A stretch of 64,000 nucleotides of DNA from Sphingobacterium sp. FBM7-1 (GTDB lineage Bacteria; Bacteroidota; Bacteroidia; Sphingobacteriales; Sphingobacteriaceae), in assembly GCF_020687765.1 (NCBI RefSeq), contig NZ_JAJEWJ010000006.1, positions 1 to 64,000 of the forward strand, given 5' to 3'. Made by a program: the position numbers and the translations under genes. The notes under the pieces are model-generated. The model worked only from the letters and a program-made list of their open reading frames with translations, had not been told where the DNA came from and did no database searches. Below are positions 46,214 through 56,000 of this stretch, one piece after another (position 1 is the first letter of the stretch; each line of letters begins with the position of its first letter).

Positions 46214-46221
46214 TAACTTTG
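46214..46221 (+). promoter_or_regulatory. -7 element upstream of the 79-residue protein gene
   Basis: TAACTTTG matches TAnnTTTG. It would give a leader of about 90 bases containing a GAACC...GGTTC pairing (46242-46246 with 46276-46280) around CTGC-ACGC-GCAG. Confidence 0.45.
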
Positions 46222-46317
46222 GTTAAAATTAAAACGTTCTCGAACCCTCCTGCTGCACGCGCAGTGGCATGGTAAGGTTCAAGATTTACTTAACACACAA
46301 ATAGACAGAAAAAAGCC

Positions 46318-46557
46318 ATGGAATTACAAGGTGCTCAAGAACCCTTTGATATCGAGATTGGAAACATCGTATATTCCGTTTTTCCCGAAGAGAAAGATGT
46401 GTACCTTGTTTTCAAAGAAGGCAAAGAATACGTGAAGATTATACGGGATACCGAGACCTCCTGGTTAAAGTTGAATCCTGAAACCGAGTTGCCCTTATTT
46501 GGAATGGATGAAGAGGTGAATTTGCTGGGGCAGCACATTGATCAAGCAAACCAGTGA
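46318..46557 (+). CDS. Small conserved-looking protein of unknown function
   Basis: A 79-residue acidic soluble protein, ATG 46318. It has no signal or membrane segment. The sequence alternates short strands and turns (IEIGNIVYSVFPEEKDVYLVFKEG, then YVKIIRDTE) and ends in an acidic helix. I believe similar short proteins occur in other Sphingobacteriaceae, but I do not know a family name. It stands between dprA (divergent) and rsmG (convergent). The possible structured leader is its only noted feature. Confidence 0.7.
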   Translation: MELQGAQEPFDIEIGNIVYSVFPEEKDVYLVFKEGKEYVKIIRDTETSWLKLNPETELPLFGMDEEVNLLGQHIDQANQ

Positions 46558-46580
46558 TGGCTGGCTGCCGGCCAGCATAG

Positions 46581-47234
46581 TTACATGGTCACATAGACCA
46601 CATATTTCGTATCAAAGAAGTCTTCTTTAAAATAAGACGATAACGGGTGCAGCTCTGCTTTGAGCCGCGATTCTTTAATCTCTTCCCGCAGATCACCCCC
46701 TTTTAGGTAGATAATACCATTGGGAATACCATTCCGGTCCTGCTTCTCAAAACGGTTCCGGATCCAGGAAGTAAATTCTCCCAAACGCGTTACCGCACGG
46801 GATACCACAAAATCATATTTGCCATCCAGTTGCTCCGCCCGCATATGATCTGCTTCTACATTTTCCAGTCCGATAGCCGCTGCCACTTCCCGTACCACCT
46901 TAATTTTCTTGCCGATAGCGTCGACCAAATGAAAATGCACGTCCGGGAACATAATGGCTAGTGGTATGCCCGGAAATCCGCCCCCCGTGCCTACATCGAG
47001 CACGCGCGTACCCGGTGTAAACTTCTGGATAAACTTGGCAATACCGAGCGAATGCAGCACATGTTTTAAATATAGGCTATCAATATCTTTTCTAGAGATT
47101 ACATTGATTTGATCATTCCAGAAAGGATATATCTCCGCCAACTGTGCAAACTGCTGTTTTTGTTTTTCCGTTAAGTTCGGAAAGTATTTGAAAATGATAT
47201 CGACGTTAGGATTCATATGCGTATTCATCACCAT
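46581..47234 (-). CDS. rsmG: 16S rRNA (guanine(527)-N(7))-methyltransferase RsmG
   Basis: Methylates G527 of 16S rRNA (E. coli numbering). The SAM-binding motif LDVGTGGGFPGIPLAIMFP is plain, with HLVDAIGKKIKVV and VVSRAV as later motifs. About 217 residues. The start overlaps the end of the glycosyltransferase gene: ATG at 47234 or at 47228, where TGATG shares bases with the upstream stop, or an internal one at 47216. Translational coupling is likely. Confidence 0.94.
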   Translation of the reverse strand: MVMNTHMNPNVDIIFKYFPNLTEKQKQQFAQLAEIYPFWNDQINVISRKDIDSLYLKHVLHSLGIAKFIQKFTPGTRVLDVGTGGGFPGIPLAIMFPDVHFHLVDAIGKKIKVVREVAAAIGLENVEADHMRAEQLDGKYDFVVSRAVTRLGEFTSWIRNRFEKQDRNGIPNGIIYLKGGDLREEIKESRLKAELHPLSSYFKEDFFDTKYVVYVTM

Positions 47235-48370
47235 GATGTTTGTTTCTTACCCCGGTTAAACAGACCGTTGATGCAAATATAGAAATAATAGCATACGTCC
47301 AATAGAGGCAACCAAATAAGTAGATCCCGCACCTGTAGCTTACGGTATACCCGGTTGAAAATTAAAAACTGACTCAGCAGGCGTAGGCCGTACATGCCGA
47401 GGGGGATGTACCACCATGCCGGATATGCTACAAGGCACACCGTAAGTAACAGGTAGAACAACAGCGCAGACAGCAACTGGGTAGCCAGCATACGTTTATG
47501 TCTGCTTTTATAAAGTGTCGAGGCGCCCGAATGGCGAGCTTTCTGTTTGTAATAGCTTTTCCAGGTCTCTTTCGGTACCGATAACATGTGTGCATCGGGG
47601 TGTAGGGAAATAACGGTGTTCGTACGCGTCGCATTATGGTTGACAAAAAGATCGTCATCTCCCGATTTGATATGCATATGTTTGTTAAAGCCCTTTCCTT
47701 TATAAAAAAGAGACTTCGTATAGGCTAGATTCCGACCCACGCCCATGTAGGCATTTCCGCGTAATGCGTAAGATAAGTAGCTCATCGCTGTATGGGTAGT
47801 TTCAAATCGGATCAACCTGTTTAATAATCCCGGATACCTGAAGTAAGGCGAGTAACCCAAGACGATTTCTTTCTCCTGCGCGAATGCCCCAGCCATCTCT
47901 GCCAACCAAAAGGGACCTGCCGGTTGGCAATCGGCATCGGTGAAAACAAGATGTTCATATTTTGCAGCCTTGATCCCCATGGTAACTGCGAATTTTTTAG
48001 TGTGTTTCAGGCGAATATGCTCCTTGATTTCCACGATCTTAAGCCGTTCCGGATATCGGGATGCAAACTCTTTGAGCAGCCATTTGCTCTCGTCGTCTGA
48101 GCAGTCGTCGACCAATACCACTTCAAAAAGCGGATAATCCTGTTCCAATAACTGCGGTAAGTATACCTGTAAGTTTTTTTCCTCATTGTGCGCGCATACA
48201 ATCACACTAACCGGATGTTGTTGCGGTGCCTCCCGAAAAGATTTGGTCGTATAGAAAGCTAATTTCCCATATACAAAATAAATATAATACAGCTGGAAGA
48301 GCAGTAGAATACCCAGTACGCCTAGTGGTGTATATGGAAGATAGGGTAAGAGTGGTTCTAATATCGTCAT
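47228..48370 (-). CDS. Membrane-bound family 2 glycosyltransferase
   Basis: A GT2 enzyme, about 380 residues with start ATG 48370. This start is 9 bases after a -7 element, whereas the longer reading from 48412 would run through that element. One N-terminal membrane helix (VLGILLLFQLYYIYFVYG) precedes the GT-A domain with VSVIVCAHNEEKNL, VLVDDCSDDE, FTDADCQP and SGDDDLFVN. An R-H-containing acceptor site KQKARHSGAST follows, and two to three C-terminal membrane segments close the protein. The acceptor is unknown. It is first in a two-gene unit with rsmG. Confidence 0.88.
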   Translation of the reverse strand: MTILEPLLPYLPYTPLGVLGILLLFQLYYIYFVYGKLAFYTTKSFREAPQQHPVSVIVCAHNEEKNLQVYLPQLLEQDYPLFEVVLVDDCSDDESKWLLKEFASRYPERLKIVEIKEHIRLKHTKKFAVTMGIKAAKYEHLVFTDADCQPAGPFWLAEMAGAFAQEKEIVLGYSPYFRYPGLLNRLIRFETTHTAMSYLSYALRGNAYMGVGRNLAYTKSLFYKGKGFNKHMHIKSGDDDLFVNHNATRTNTVISLHPDAHMLSVPKETWKSYYKQKARHSGASTLYKSRHKRMLATQLLSALLFYLLLTVCLVAYPAWWYIPLGMYGLRLLSQFLIFNRVYRKLQVRDLLIWLPLLDVCYYFYICINGLFNRGKKQTSW

Positions 48371-48379
48371 ATAAAACGC

Positions 48380-48387
48380 CAAAGATA
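48380..48387 (-). promoter_or_regulatory. -7 element of the glycosyltransferase gene
   Basis: TATCTTTG on the minus strand ends 9 bases before the ATG at 48370. Together with the tgt element on the other strand it makes a compact divergent promoter region. Confidence 0.6.
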
Positions 48388-48420
48388 CATTGTCTCGTTC
48401 TTTTACTGACAATTTTATTC

Positions 48421-48428
48421 TAAATTTG
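48421..48428 (+). promoter_or_regulatory. -7 element of tgt
   Basis: TAAATTTG ends 9 bases before the tgt ATG at 48438, so the transcript is expected to be leaderless or nearly so. Confidence 0.6.
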
Positions 48429-48437
48429 CATGAATAT

Positions 48438-49568
48438 ATGAAATTTACACTTCAGGCAGAGGACAAAGCATCTAGGGCGCGCGCCGGCGTCTTAGAAACT
48501 GCACACGGGAATATCCAAACACCTATTTTCATGCCTGTTGGTACAGCAGGGACGGTCAAAGCGGTACATCAGCACGAGCTGGTGCAGGATATCCAGGCGC
48601 AGATTATTTTGGGGAATACCTACCACTTATACTTACGTCCTGGTTTGGATGTTTTACATAAAGCAGGCGGTCTGCATAAGTTCAACCATTGGGACGGACC
48701 CATATTAACTGATTCAGGCGGGTATCAGGTCTATTCCTTGACGGAAGTGCGTAAAATCCGGGAGGAAGGCGTTACGTTCCGTTCCCATATCGACGGTTCG
48801 AAACACTTATTTACACCCGAAAATGTGATGGATACACAGCGTATTATCGGCGCGGATATCATCATGGCATTTGATGAGTGTACCCCTTATCCCTGCGAGT
48901 ACAGTTACGCCCGAAAGTCCTTAGATATGACTCACCGCTGGTTAAAGCGCTGTGTCGATCAGTTTGATAGTACCGCGCCACTGTATGGCTATGAGCAGAC
49001 CTTGTTCCCGATTGTCCAAGGTTCAGTATATAAAGATTTACGGGAGAAATCGGCAGAAGTAATCGCCTCTTTCAATCGGGACGGAAATGCCATCGGCGGA
49101 TTGTCGGTGGGCGAACCTGCCGAAGAGATGTATGCGATGACCGAAGTCGTTACCAACATCCTGCCGCAAGAAAAACCCCGTTACCTGATGGGGGTAGGTA
49201 CACCAATTAATATATTGGAGAATATAGCGTTGGGTATCGATATGTTTGATTGCGTGATGCCGACGCGTAACGCCCGCAACGGGATGCTGTTTACCCAAAA
49301 CGGTATCATTAATATTAAGAACGAAAAATGGAAGGACGACTTTTCGCCGATCGAAGCAGAAAGCGACCTATTGGTCGACCAAATCCATACAAAAGCCTAT
49401 CTACGGCATTTAATTCGCTCACAGGAGATTTTAGGTGCGCAAATTGCGTCATTACATAATCTCCATTTTTACTTGTGGCTAGTGAAACAAGCCCGCGAAA
49501 AAATTATCGAAGGCACGTTTTATACATGGAAAGAAAAAATGGTGAAAGTTTTAGGACAGCGATTGTAA
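48438..49568 (+). CDS. tgt: Queuine/preQ1 tRNA-ribosyltransferase lacking the zinc cysteines
   Basis: Exchanges guanine-34 of certain tRNAs for preQ1 in queuosine synthesis. The ATG at 48438 gives 376 residues. The catalytic Asp pair is Asp92 in TDSGGYQV and Asp271 in MFDCVMPTRNARNG, and the base-recognition GGLSVGEP is present. The C-terminal CxCxxC zinc motif of the E. coli and Zymomonas enzymes is replaced: the region around 305-320 (SPIEAESDLLVDQIHTKAYL) has no Cys, although the neighbouring His in YLRHL remains. I believe this is common to Bacteroidota. An LptF/G gene follows 3 bases later. Confidence 0.95.
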   Translation: MKFTLQAEDKASRARAGVLETAHGNIQTPIFMPVGTAGTVKAVHQHELVQDIQAQIILGNTYHLYLRPGLDVLHKAGGLHKFNHWDGPILTDSGGYQVYSLTEVRKIREEGVTFRSHIDGSKHLFTPENVMDTQRIIGADIIMAFDECTPYPCEYSYARKSLDMTHRWLKRCVDQFDSTAPLYGYEQTLFPIVQGSVYKDLREKSAEVIASFNRDGNAIGGLSVGEPAEEMYAMTEVVTNILPQEKPRYLMGVGTPINILENIALGIDMFDCVMPTRNARNGMLFTQNGIINIKNEKWKDDFSPIEAESDLLVDQIHTKAYLRHLIRSQEILGAQIASLHNLHFYLWLVKQAREKIIEGTFYTWKEKMVKVLGQRL

Positions 49569-49571
49569 GTA

Positions 49572-50654
49572 ATGAACATTATCGACCGTTATATCATTAA
49601 GAAATACCTGAGCACCTTTGTGTTCACGGTCGGTATTTTTATTATTGTGATCGTCGTTTTTGACGTATCGGAGAAGCTGGATGACTTCCTTAAATATAAG
49701 GCTCCCATGTCGAAGGTATTTCTGGAATATTATGCATTAGGTAGCATTCCCTTTTTTCTGAACATGCTCACGCCGCTGATCAACTTCATTGCGGTTATTT
49801 TCTTTACCTCCAAAATGGCAGATCAAACGGAAGTAGTGCCTATTTTGAGTGGTGGCATGAGTTTTAACCGCTTTCTGCGGCCCTATATGATTGCCGCCAG
49901 TATTATCTTTTTATTCACCTTAGTATCCAATATATGGATTATCCCCTATACCAATAAGGTTAAGGTGAATTTTGAAAATGTGTACGTAAAACCACATAAG
50001 ATCAGTACCTCCACGATGTCTACGCATATGCAGATTGATTCCAATACCTATGTGTACATCGATAACTTTGATACCAAACGCAATATAGGCTATAATTTTT
50101 CGCTGGAGAAATTTGATGGCGACCGCCTGACGGAGAAGTTGATGGCACAAAGTATCACTTGGGATTCTGTAGCCACTAAGTGGAAAATAAAAGACTATAC
50201 CGTGCGGATTATCGATGGTTTGAACGAAAGGATGGAGCAGGGGGCAGACCGGGATACCACGTTAGATATGCTCCCGCGTGATTTCGAAACCTACGACAAT
50301 GTTTTCACAGCGATGGACACCCACGAACTCAATCAGCGGATCGCCAAAGAAGAAACCCGCGGAACCGGCATGATGACCGATTTGCTGCTGGAAAAATACA
50401 AGCGTTACATCGGCCCCTTTTCCGCCTATATATTAACACTGATGGGCGTGTCGCTGTCCTCCAAAAAGGTCCGCGGCGGTATAGGGTTGAGTCTGGGGAT
50501 AGGTATTGCCTTGAGTTTTACTTTCCTGGTACTGGTTCAGTTTTCGACGATGTTCTCCCTCAAAGGCGGCTTACCGCCCTTGATTGCCATCTTGATCCCG
50601 AACATCTTGTTTTTGATCCTGGCCCTTTGGCTTAAATATAAAGCACCGAAATAG
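49572..50654 (+). CDS. LptF/LptG family permease (YjgP/YjgQ)
   Basis: Inner-membrane subunit of the lipopolysaccharide transport ABC complex Lpt, 360 residues. It begins with MNIIDRYIIKKYLSTFVFTVGIF, typical of the family. Two membrane helices follow, then a periplasmic beta domain (about 110-265), and three helices at the C-terminus. Whether it acts as LptF or LptG cannot be told. It starts 4 bases after tgt and its stop overlaps the next start. Confidence 0.92.
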   Translation: MNIIDRYIIKKYLSTFVFTVGIFIIVIVVFDVSEKLDDFLKYKAPMSKVFLEYYALGSIPFFLNMLTPLINFIAVIFFTSKMADQTEVVPILSGGMSFNRFLRPYMIAASIIFLFTLVSNIWIIPYTNKVKVNFENVYVKPHKISTSTMSTHMQIDSNTYVYIDNFDTKRNIGYNFSLEKFDGDRLTEKLMAQSITWDSVATKWKIKDYTVRIIDGLNERMEQGADRDTTLDMLPRDFETYDNVFTAMDTHELNQRIAKEETRGTGMMTDLLLEKYKRYIGPFSAYILTLMGVSLSSKKVRGGIGLSLGIGIALSFTFLVLVQFSTMFSLKGGLPPLIAILIPNILFLILALWLKYKAPK

Positions 50655-51553
50655 TGAAAAATAAAAATGTTCTGATCCTACATTTCACCGTGTTGATTTG
50701 GGGATTCACCGGCGTATTGGGCGGTCTTTTGTCTATATCCGCCGTACATTTGGTTTGGTACCGTGTACTGATTGCAGCGCTTTCCCTTTTTGTGTATTTT
50801 ATCTTCACACAGAAATCGATACACGTTACGAAGGAAAAACTGCTACAGTTTCTGATGGTAGGAGGTGTTGTGGGCGTACACTGGGTCTTGTTTTTTCATT
50901 CTATCAAGATTTCCACCGTCTCGGTTACGCTTGTAACCCTATCCTCGTTGACCCTCTTTACCTCCATCCTGGAACCGCTGATCAACCGGAAGAAAATATC
51001 GAAAGCCGATGTGGCGATCGGGCTGATTATCATCTTGGGGATCTACCTGATCTTTAAATTTGAGTTTCAGTATGTATGGGGAATCGTATTTGGGCTAGCT
51101 GCGGCCTTGTGCGCTAGCATCTTTTCCATCCTCAATGCCCGCATGGTGAAATCGACCAGCCCTACCGTGATTACATTTTACGAGATGCTGGGCGCATTTT
51201 TCTGGGTCTCCCTGATCATGGTTTTCATGGGCGATTTCAATGAAAAAATGTGGCTACAGGACGCCGACTGGGCGTATATTTTGCTACTTGGTGTAGTCTG
51301 TACTGCCGTTGCCTACGTGTTGGGCGTTGCGGTGATGAAAGAGCTCAGCGCTTTCACCGTCGCGCTGACCACGAATATGGAACCCATCTACGGTATTATC
51401 TTGGCCGTACTTATATTTGGCCAACAAGAAACGATGAGTCTCGGATTCTATATCGGAGCATTGATTATTTTAGGAGCGGTCTTCGTGTATCCTTACGTGA
51501 AAATCAAGATCGAAAACCGGGAGAAAAGAATAATCAACCGAAAATTGCATTAA
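50654..51553 (+). CDS. EamA/DMT family transporter
   Basis: A drug/metabolite transporter superfamily protein with ten membrane helices, 299 residues. The two EamA repeats are apparent (helices from residue 5, and again from about 150). It starts with GTG at 50654; the preceding stop TAG shares its last base with the GTG, so translation is coupled with the permease gene. The substrate is unknown. It ends before a strong terminator. Confidence 0.9.
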   Translation: MKNKNVLILHFTVLIWGFTGVLGGLLSISAVHLVWYRVLIAALSLFVYFIFTQKSIHVTKEKLLQFLMVGGVVGVHWVLFFHSIKISTVSVTLVTLSSLTLFTSILEPLINRKKISKADVAIGLIIILGIYLIFKFEFQYVWGIVFGLAAALCASIFSILNARMVKSTSPTVITFYEMLGAFFWVSLIMVFMGDFNEKMWLQDADWAYILLLGVVCTAVAYVLGVAVMKELSAFTVALTTNMEPIYGIILAVLIFGQQETMSLGFYIGALIILGAVFVYPYVKIKIENREKRIINRKLH

Positions 51554-51554
51554 T

Positions 51555-51591
51555 AAACAACGAAGCCGGACACTGTCCGGCTTCGTTGTTT
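51555..51591. terminator. Bidirectional terminator between the transporter gene and gltD
   Basis: An 18-bp perfect inverted repeat (51555-51572 with 51574-51591), core GAAGCCGGACA/TGTCCGGCTTC, with A/T runs at both ends, between two convergent genes. Confidence 0.93.
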
Positions 51592-51610
51592 TAAATAAGT
51601 AATTCTATAA

Positions 51611-53077
51611 CTAGGCGTACGAAACTGCTTTATCCTTGCATTCCAGTTCCGAGTATCCCATTAGGAACTCATCTACTTTTCTAGCGCATTCACGACCTTC
51701 GGAGATCGCCCAAACCACAAGCGACTGTCCGCGGCGCATATCCCCCGCTACGAAAACCTTATCTGCCGACGCTTTGTATTCGCCCTCTCGTGCTTCTACG
51801 TTGCCGCGGGCGTCCAGTTTTACGCCAAGCTGTTGTAATAATCCTTCATGCTGTGGATGCAAGAATCCCATGGCTAAGGTAACGAGCTCACATGGAATCT
51901 CCCGTTCCGATCCTTCTACTTCCGTAAACTTAGTCGGTCTACCCAAAGCATCGGTCTCCCATTTCAAATCCACGACCAAGGCCGCCCGTACATGCCCTTT
52001 CTCATCACCTAGGAAAGCCTTAGTGCTTACGGCCCAGTTACGTTCGCAGCCCTCTTCGTGCGAGGTCGTCGTTTTTAACAACATCGGATAAGTAGGCCAA
52101 GGCATCGCTTCGGTACGCTCCTGTGGTGGTTGCGGCATCAGCTCGAATTGCGTGACACTTTTCGCCCCGTGACGGTTGGATGTTCCAACGCAGTCGGAGC
52201 CCGTATCGCCACCACCTATTACCAATACATTTTTATCCGTCGCTAAGATTTCCTCTACCTCAATAGGAGAGTTGCCCACTCGTTTGTTCTGCTGTTTTAA
52301 GAACTCCATCGCGTAGTGAACTCCTTTCAGTTCACGTCCCGGAATTGGCAAGTTGCGCGGAATGGTCGAGCCGCCTGCCAATACTACCGCGTCGTAATCC
52401 TGCAATTCGTTAGCCGGAACATTCACCCCTACCTCCGCGTTTGTCTTAAACACGACACCCGATTGTTCCATGACTTCCACCCGGCGGTCGATGACCGATT
52501 TATCCAGCTTGAAATCTGGAATGCCATAACGTAACAAACCGCCGACTTTATCATCACGTTCGTATACCACGACATCATGTCCCGCTTTGTTCAATTGTGC
52601 AGCTGCAGCCAATCCAGCAGGGCCAGAACCTACTACCGCTACGCGCTTACCCGTCTTGATATAGCTTTTATTCGGTTGTACATAGTTTTTCTTGTACGCA
52701 ATTTCGATGATGTGTTTTTCAATCTCTTCGATCGCGACCGGAGGTTTGTTGATCCCTAGTACGCAGGCCGATTCACATGGCGCCGGACAAATTCGTCCCG
52801 TAAATTCCGGAAAGTTATTGGTTGAAACCAATATATTATAAGCTTCCTCCCAACGAGCGTCATAAACAGCGTCGTTAAACTCCGGGATGACATTCCCTAG
52901 AGGACATCCCGAATGACAAAAAGGGATGCCACAATTCATACAGCGTGCTGCTTGATGATTGAGTTGTTCGTCGGAGTAGCTGTGTACAAACTCCTGATAA
53001 TTTTGTTTTCTGCTCGCTACCGATTCTTTCTGCGGAAGCACTCTTTCAAATTCTAAAAATCCTGTTGGTTTTCCCAT
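51611..53077 (-). CDS. gltD: Glutamate synthase small subunit
   Basis: Beta subunit of NADPH-dependent glutamate synthase, passes electrons from NADPH to the large subunit. The N-terminal iron-sulfur cysteines are in CMNCGIPFCHSGCPLG, with a later CPAPCESAC. The FAD site is VAVVGSGPAGLAAAAQL, the NADPH site is LVIGGGDTGSDCVGT and a C-terminal VFVAGDMRRGQSL completes the FAD fold. 488 residues, normal. It lies 17 bases after gltB. Confidence 0.97.
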   Translation of the reverse strand: MGKPTGFLEFERVLPQKESVASRKQNYQEFVHSYSDEQLNHQAARCMNCGIPFCHSGCPLGNVIPEFNDAVYDARWEEAYNILVSTNNFPEFTGRICPAPCESACVLGINKPPVAIEEIEKHIIEIAYKKNYVQPNKSYIKTGKRVAVVGSGPAGLAAAAQLNKAGHDVVVYERDDKVGGLLRYGIPDFKLDKSVIDRRVEVMEQSGVVFKTNAEVGVNVPANELQDYDAVVLAGGSTIPRNLPIPGRELKGVHYAMEFLKQQNKRVGNSPIEVEEILATDKNVLVIGGGDTGSDCVGTSNRHGAKSVTQFELMPQPPQERTEAMPWPTYPMLLKTTTSHEEGCERNWAVSTKAFLGDEKGHVRAALVVDLKWETDALGRPTKFTEVEGSEREIPCELVTLAMGFLHPQHEGLLQQLGVKLDARGNVEAREGEYKASADKVFVAGDMRRGQSLVVWAISEGRECARKVDEFLMGYSELECKDKAVSYA

Positions 53078-53094
53078 GATTGTTCCTCCGCTAA

Positions 53095-56000
53095 TTAAGC
53101 TTCCATTAATTTTTTAAGTAACACGTTTTTGTATTCACGTGGGAATACTTTGATAAACTTACTTTTTTCGCTTGCCCAGTTCTGCAAGATGAAATTGGCC
53201 CGCTCACTGTTGGTGAGATTTATGTGGCGTTTCAATAAAGCGATGATGCTGTTTTCATCTTCGGTATCCAGAGGATCAAGGTCTACCATCTCCTGGTTAC
53301 AGTTAGCACGGAAGTTGCCCGCTATGTCATAAATCCAGGCGATACCACCGCTCATACCAGCAGCAAAGTTACGGCCTGTTTCGCCCAGGATCAGCGCACG
53401 TCCTCCGGTCATGTATTCACAGCCGTGATCGCCGATTCCTTCCACGACGGCTGTAGCTCCCGAATTCCGCACGGCAAAACGCTCGCCCGCCATACCGTTG
53501 ATGAAGAGATGTCCGGAAGTTGCACCATACAGAGCGACGTTACCGATGATAATGTTCTCATGGGCGACTAGCGGACTATCTGCTGTAGGGTAAATAGCGA
53601 GTTGTGCCCCGGAAAGTCCTTTGCCTACATAGTCGTTCGCTTCACCTTCCAATTCAAAGGAAAGTCCTTTAGCTGCGAAAGCGCCGAACGACTGGCCTGC
53701 GGAGCCCTCAAACTTAAAGTTGACGGTATTATCCGGCAACCCGTCTGCTCCGTGTGTTTTGGATACCTCGTTTGATAATAAGGTCCCTATGGTTCGGTCG
53801 GTGTTTTTTACTTTGAAAGTGCCAAATACCGGTGTCTTCGTATCGATAGCAGATTTTGCTTGGTTCAATAATCCCCAGTCCAAAATCATGCTCATTCCGT
53901 GATCCTGCTCCTGTGTATTGTATAAGCTTTCAGAGGGTTCGTTTCGCGCAACGTGTAATATTTGCGAGAAATCGATTTTTGCCGCTTTCCAGTGGTCGAT
54001 GTTTTCACGCTTCTTCAAGAACTGGGCGCGGCCCACCATTTCATTAATGGTACGGAAACCGAGCTGTGCCATGGTCTCCCGTATTTCTTCGGCAAGAAAA
54101 CGGAATAGGTTAACGATATCTTCCGGTTTTCCGGAGAATAGTTTCCGCAATTCCGGATCTTGGGTAGCCACACCTACCGGACAGGTATTCAAATGGCATT
54201 TGCGCATCATAATACAGCCACCGGCAATCAAAGCCGCGGTAGCTACACCCCATTCTTCTGCTCCCAATAAGGTAGCGATGACAATGTCACGTCCGGTTTT
54301 CATCTGTCCGTCTGCCTGCAATACCACCCGGCTTCGCAATTTGTTTTGCACAAGTGTTTGGTGTGCCTCAGCTAATCCTAATTCCCAAGGTAAGCCAGCG
54401 TGTTTTACCGAACTTAACGGTGAAGCACCTGTACCGCCGTCGAATCCGGCGATCAGGATCACATCCGCATGCGCTTTGGCTACCCCAGCGGCGATCGTGC
54501 CCACGCCCGCCTTAGAAACCAGTTTAACGTTGATTCTAGCTTGGCGATTGGCATTTTTTAAGTCGAAAATCAATTGCGCCAAGTCTTCGATAGAGTAAAT
54601 ATCGTGATGCGGTGGAGGAGAAATCAATCCTACGCCCGGTGTTGCGTGGCGCAAGCGAGCAATAAACTCATCTACTTTATGTCCCGGTAGCTGACCACCT
54701 TCACCTGGTTTTGCACCTTGAGCCATCTTGATTTGGATTTCATCCGCTTCGGTTAAGTAGTGTGATGTCACGCCAAAACGTGCAGATGCTACCTGTTTGA
54801 TGGCCGAGCGCATCGAATCGCCATTAGGTAATCGGTTAAAGCGGGCCGCATCTTCACCACCCTCACCGGTGTTGCTTTTCGCGCCGATACGGTTCATGGC
54901 GATGGCTAGGGTACTGTGTGCTTCCGTGGAAATGGAACCCATGGACATAGCACCTGTAGCAAAACGTTTCATGATGTTTTCCGCAGGTTCGACCTCTTCC
55001 AATGGAACAGGTGTTCTATGCTTCGCAAAATCAAGTAATCCGCGTAGCGTATACATGCGTTCTTTTTGATTGTTGATAAACGCTGCGTATTGTTTGTAGG
55101 ATTCAAAATCACCTGTGCGACAAGCCTTTTGCAAAAGGTGTACCGTTTCCGGGTTCCACAAGTGGCGCTCTCCACGACGTTTCCATTGATAAATACCACC
55201 TTCTGGCAATAGTTTCTGTTCTACGCGTGATTGACCGAAAGCGCGCCAATGTTTGGATAAAGCTTCTGTCGCAATATCATCTAAGGTCAGTCCGCCAATC
55301 CGGGAAACCGAGCCGCAGAAATATTTGTCGACAACGGATTTGTCGATACCCAATACTTCGAAAATCTGTGCTCCGTGGTATGATTGAAGGGTAGAGATAC
55401 CCATTTTCGAGAATATCTTTAGCAGACCTGCACAAATAGCTTTTACGTAATTTTTACGCAATTCCTCCCAAGTCAGTTCTGTTTCGATCTGGCCTAATTC
55501 TTTCATGGTTCGGATCGAAGCCAATGCCATATAAGGATTGATGGCTGTCGCGCCGAATGCCAATAGACAAGCAACGTGGTGTACTTCCCAAACATCACCC
55601 GCTTCTACCACTAAGCCTACCGCACCTCTGTTCCCTGTTTTAATAAGGTGGTGATGTACCGCGGATACCGCTAATATGGATGGCATGGCACAATGTTGCG
55701 AATCAATAGCGCGATCCGAAAGAATGATAACCTCAAAGCCATCACGTACCGCATCATCGGCGTATCGGCATAGCCTTTCGAGACCAGCTTCCAAAGAGCC
55801 GGGTTTGCCGTCTGCTTTGAAATAAGTCTGTAGCGTTTTTGCCTGAAATATACCCGTATCAATCGAACGTAATTTTTCCAGTTCGCTCGATGTCAATATC
55901 GGATGCTCCAATTTTACACTGTGGCAGAATTTTTTATCTTCTACCAGAATGTTGCCCGCATTCCCGATGAATGTCGCTAAGCTCATGACCATACGTTCCC

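Noticed and set aside
46557..46580. Short GCTGGC/GCCAGC hairpin between the 79-residue gene and rsmG
   Set aside because: Only a 6-bp stem without a U-run; could be a weak terminator but not supported.
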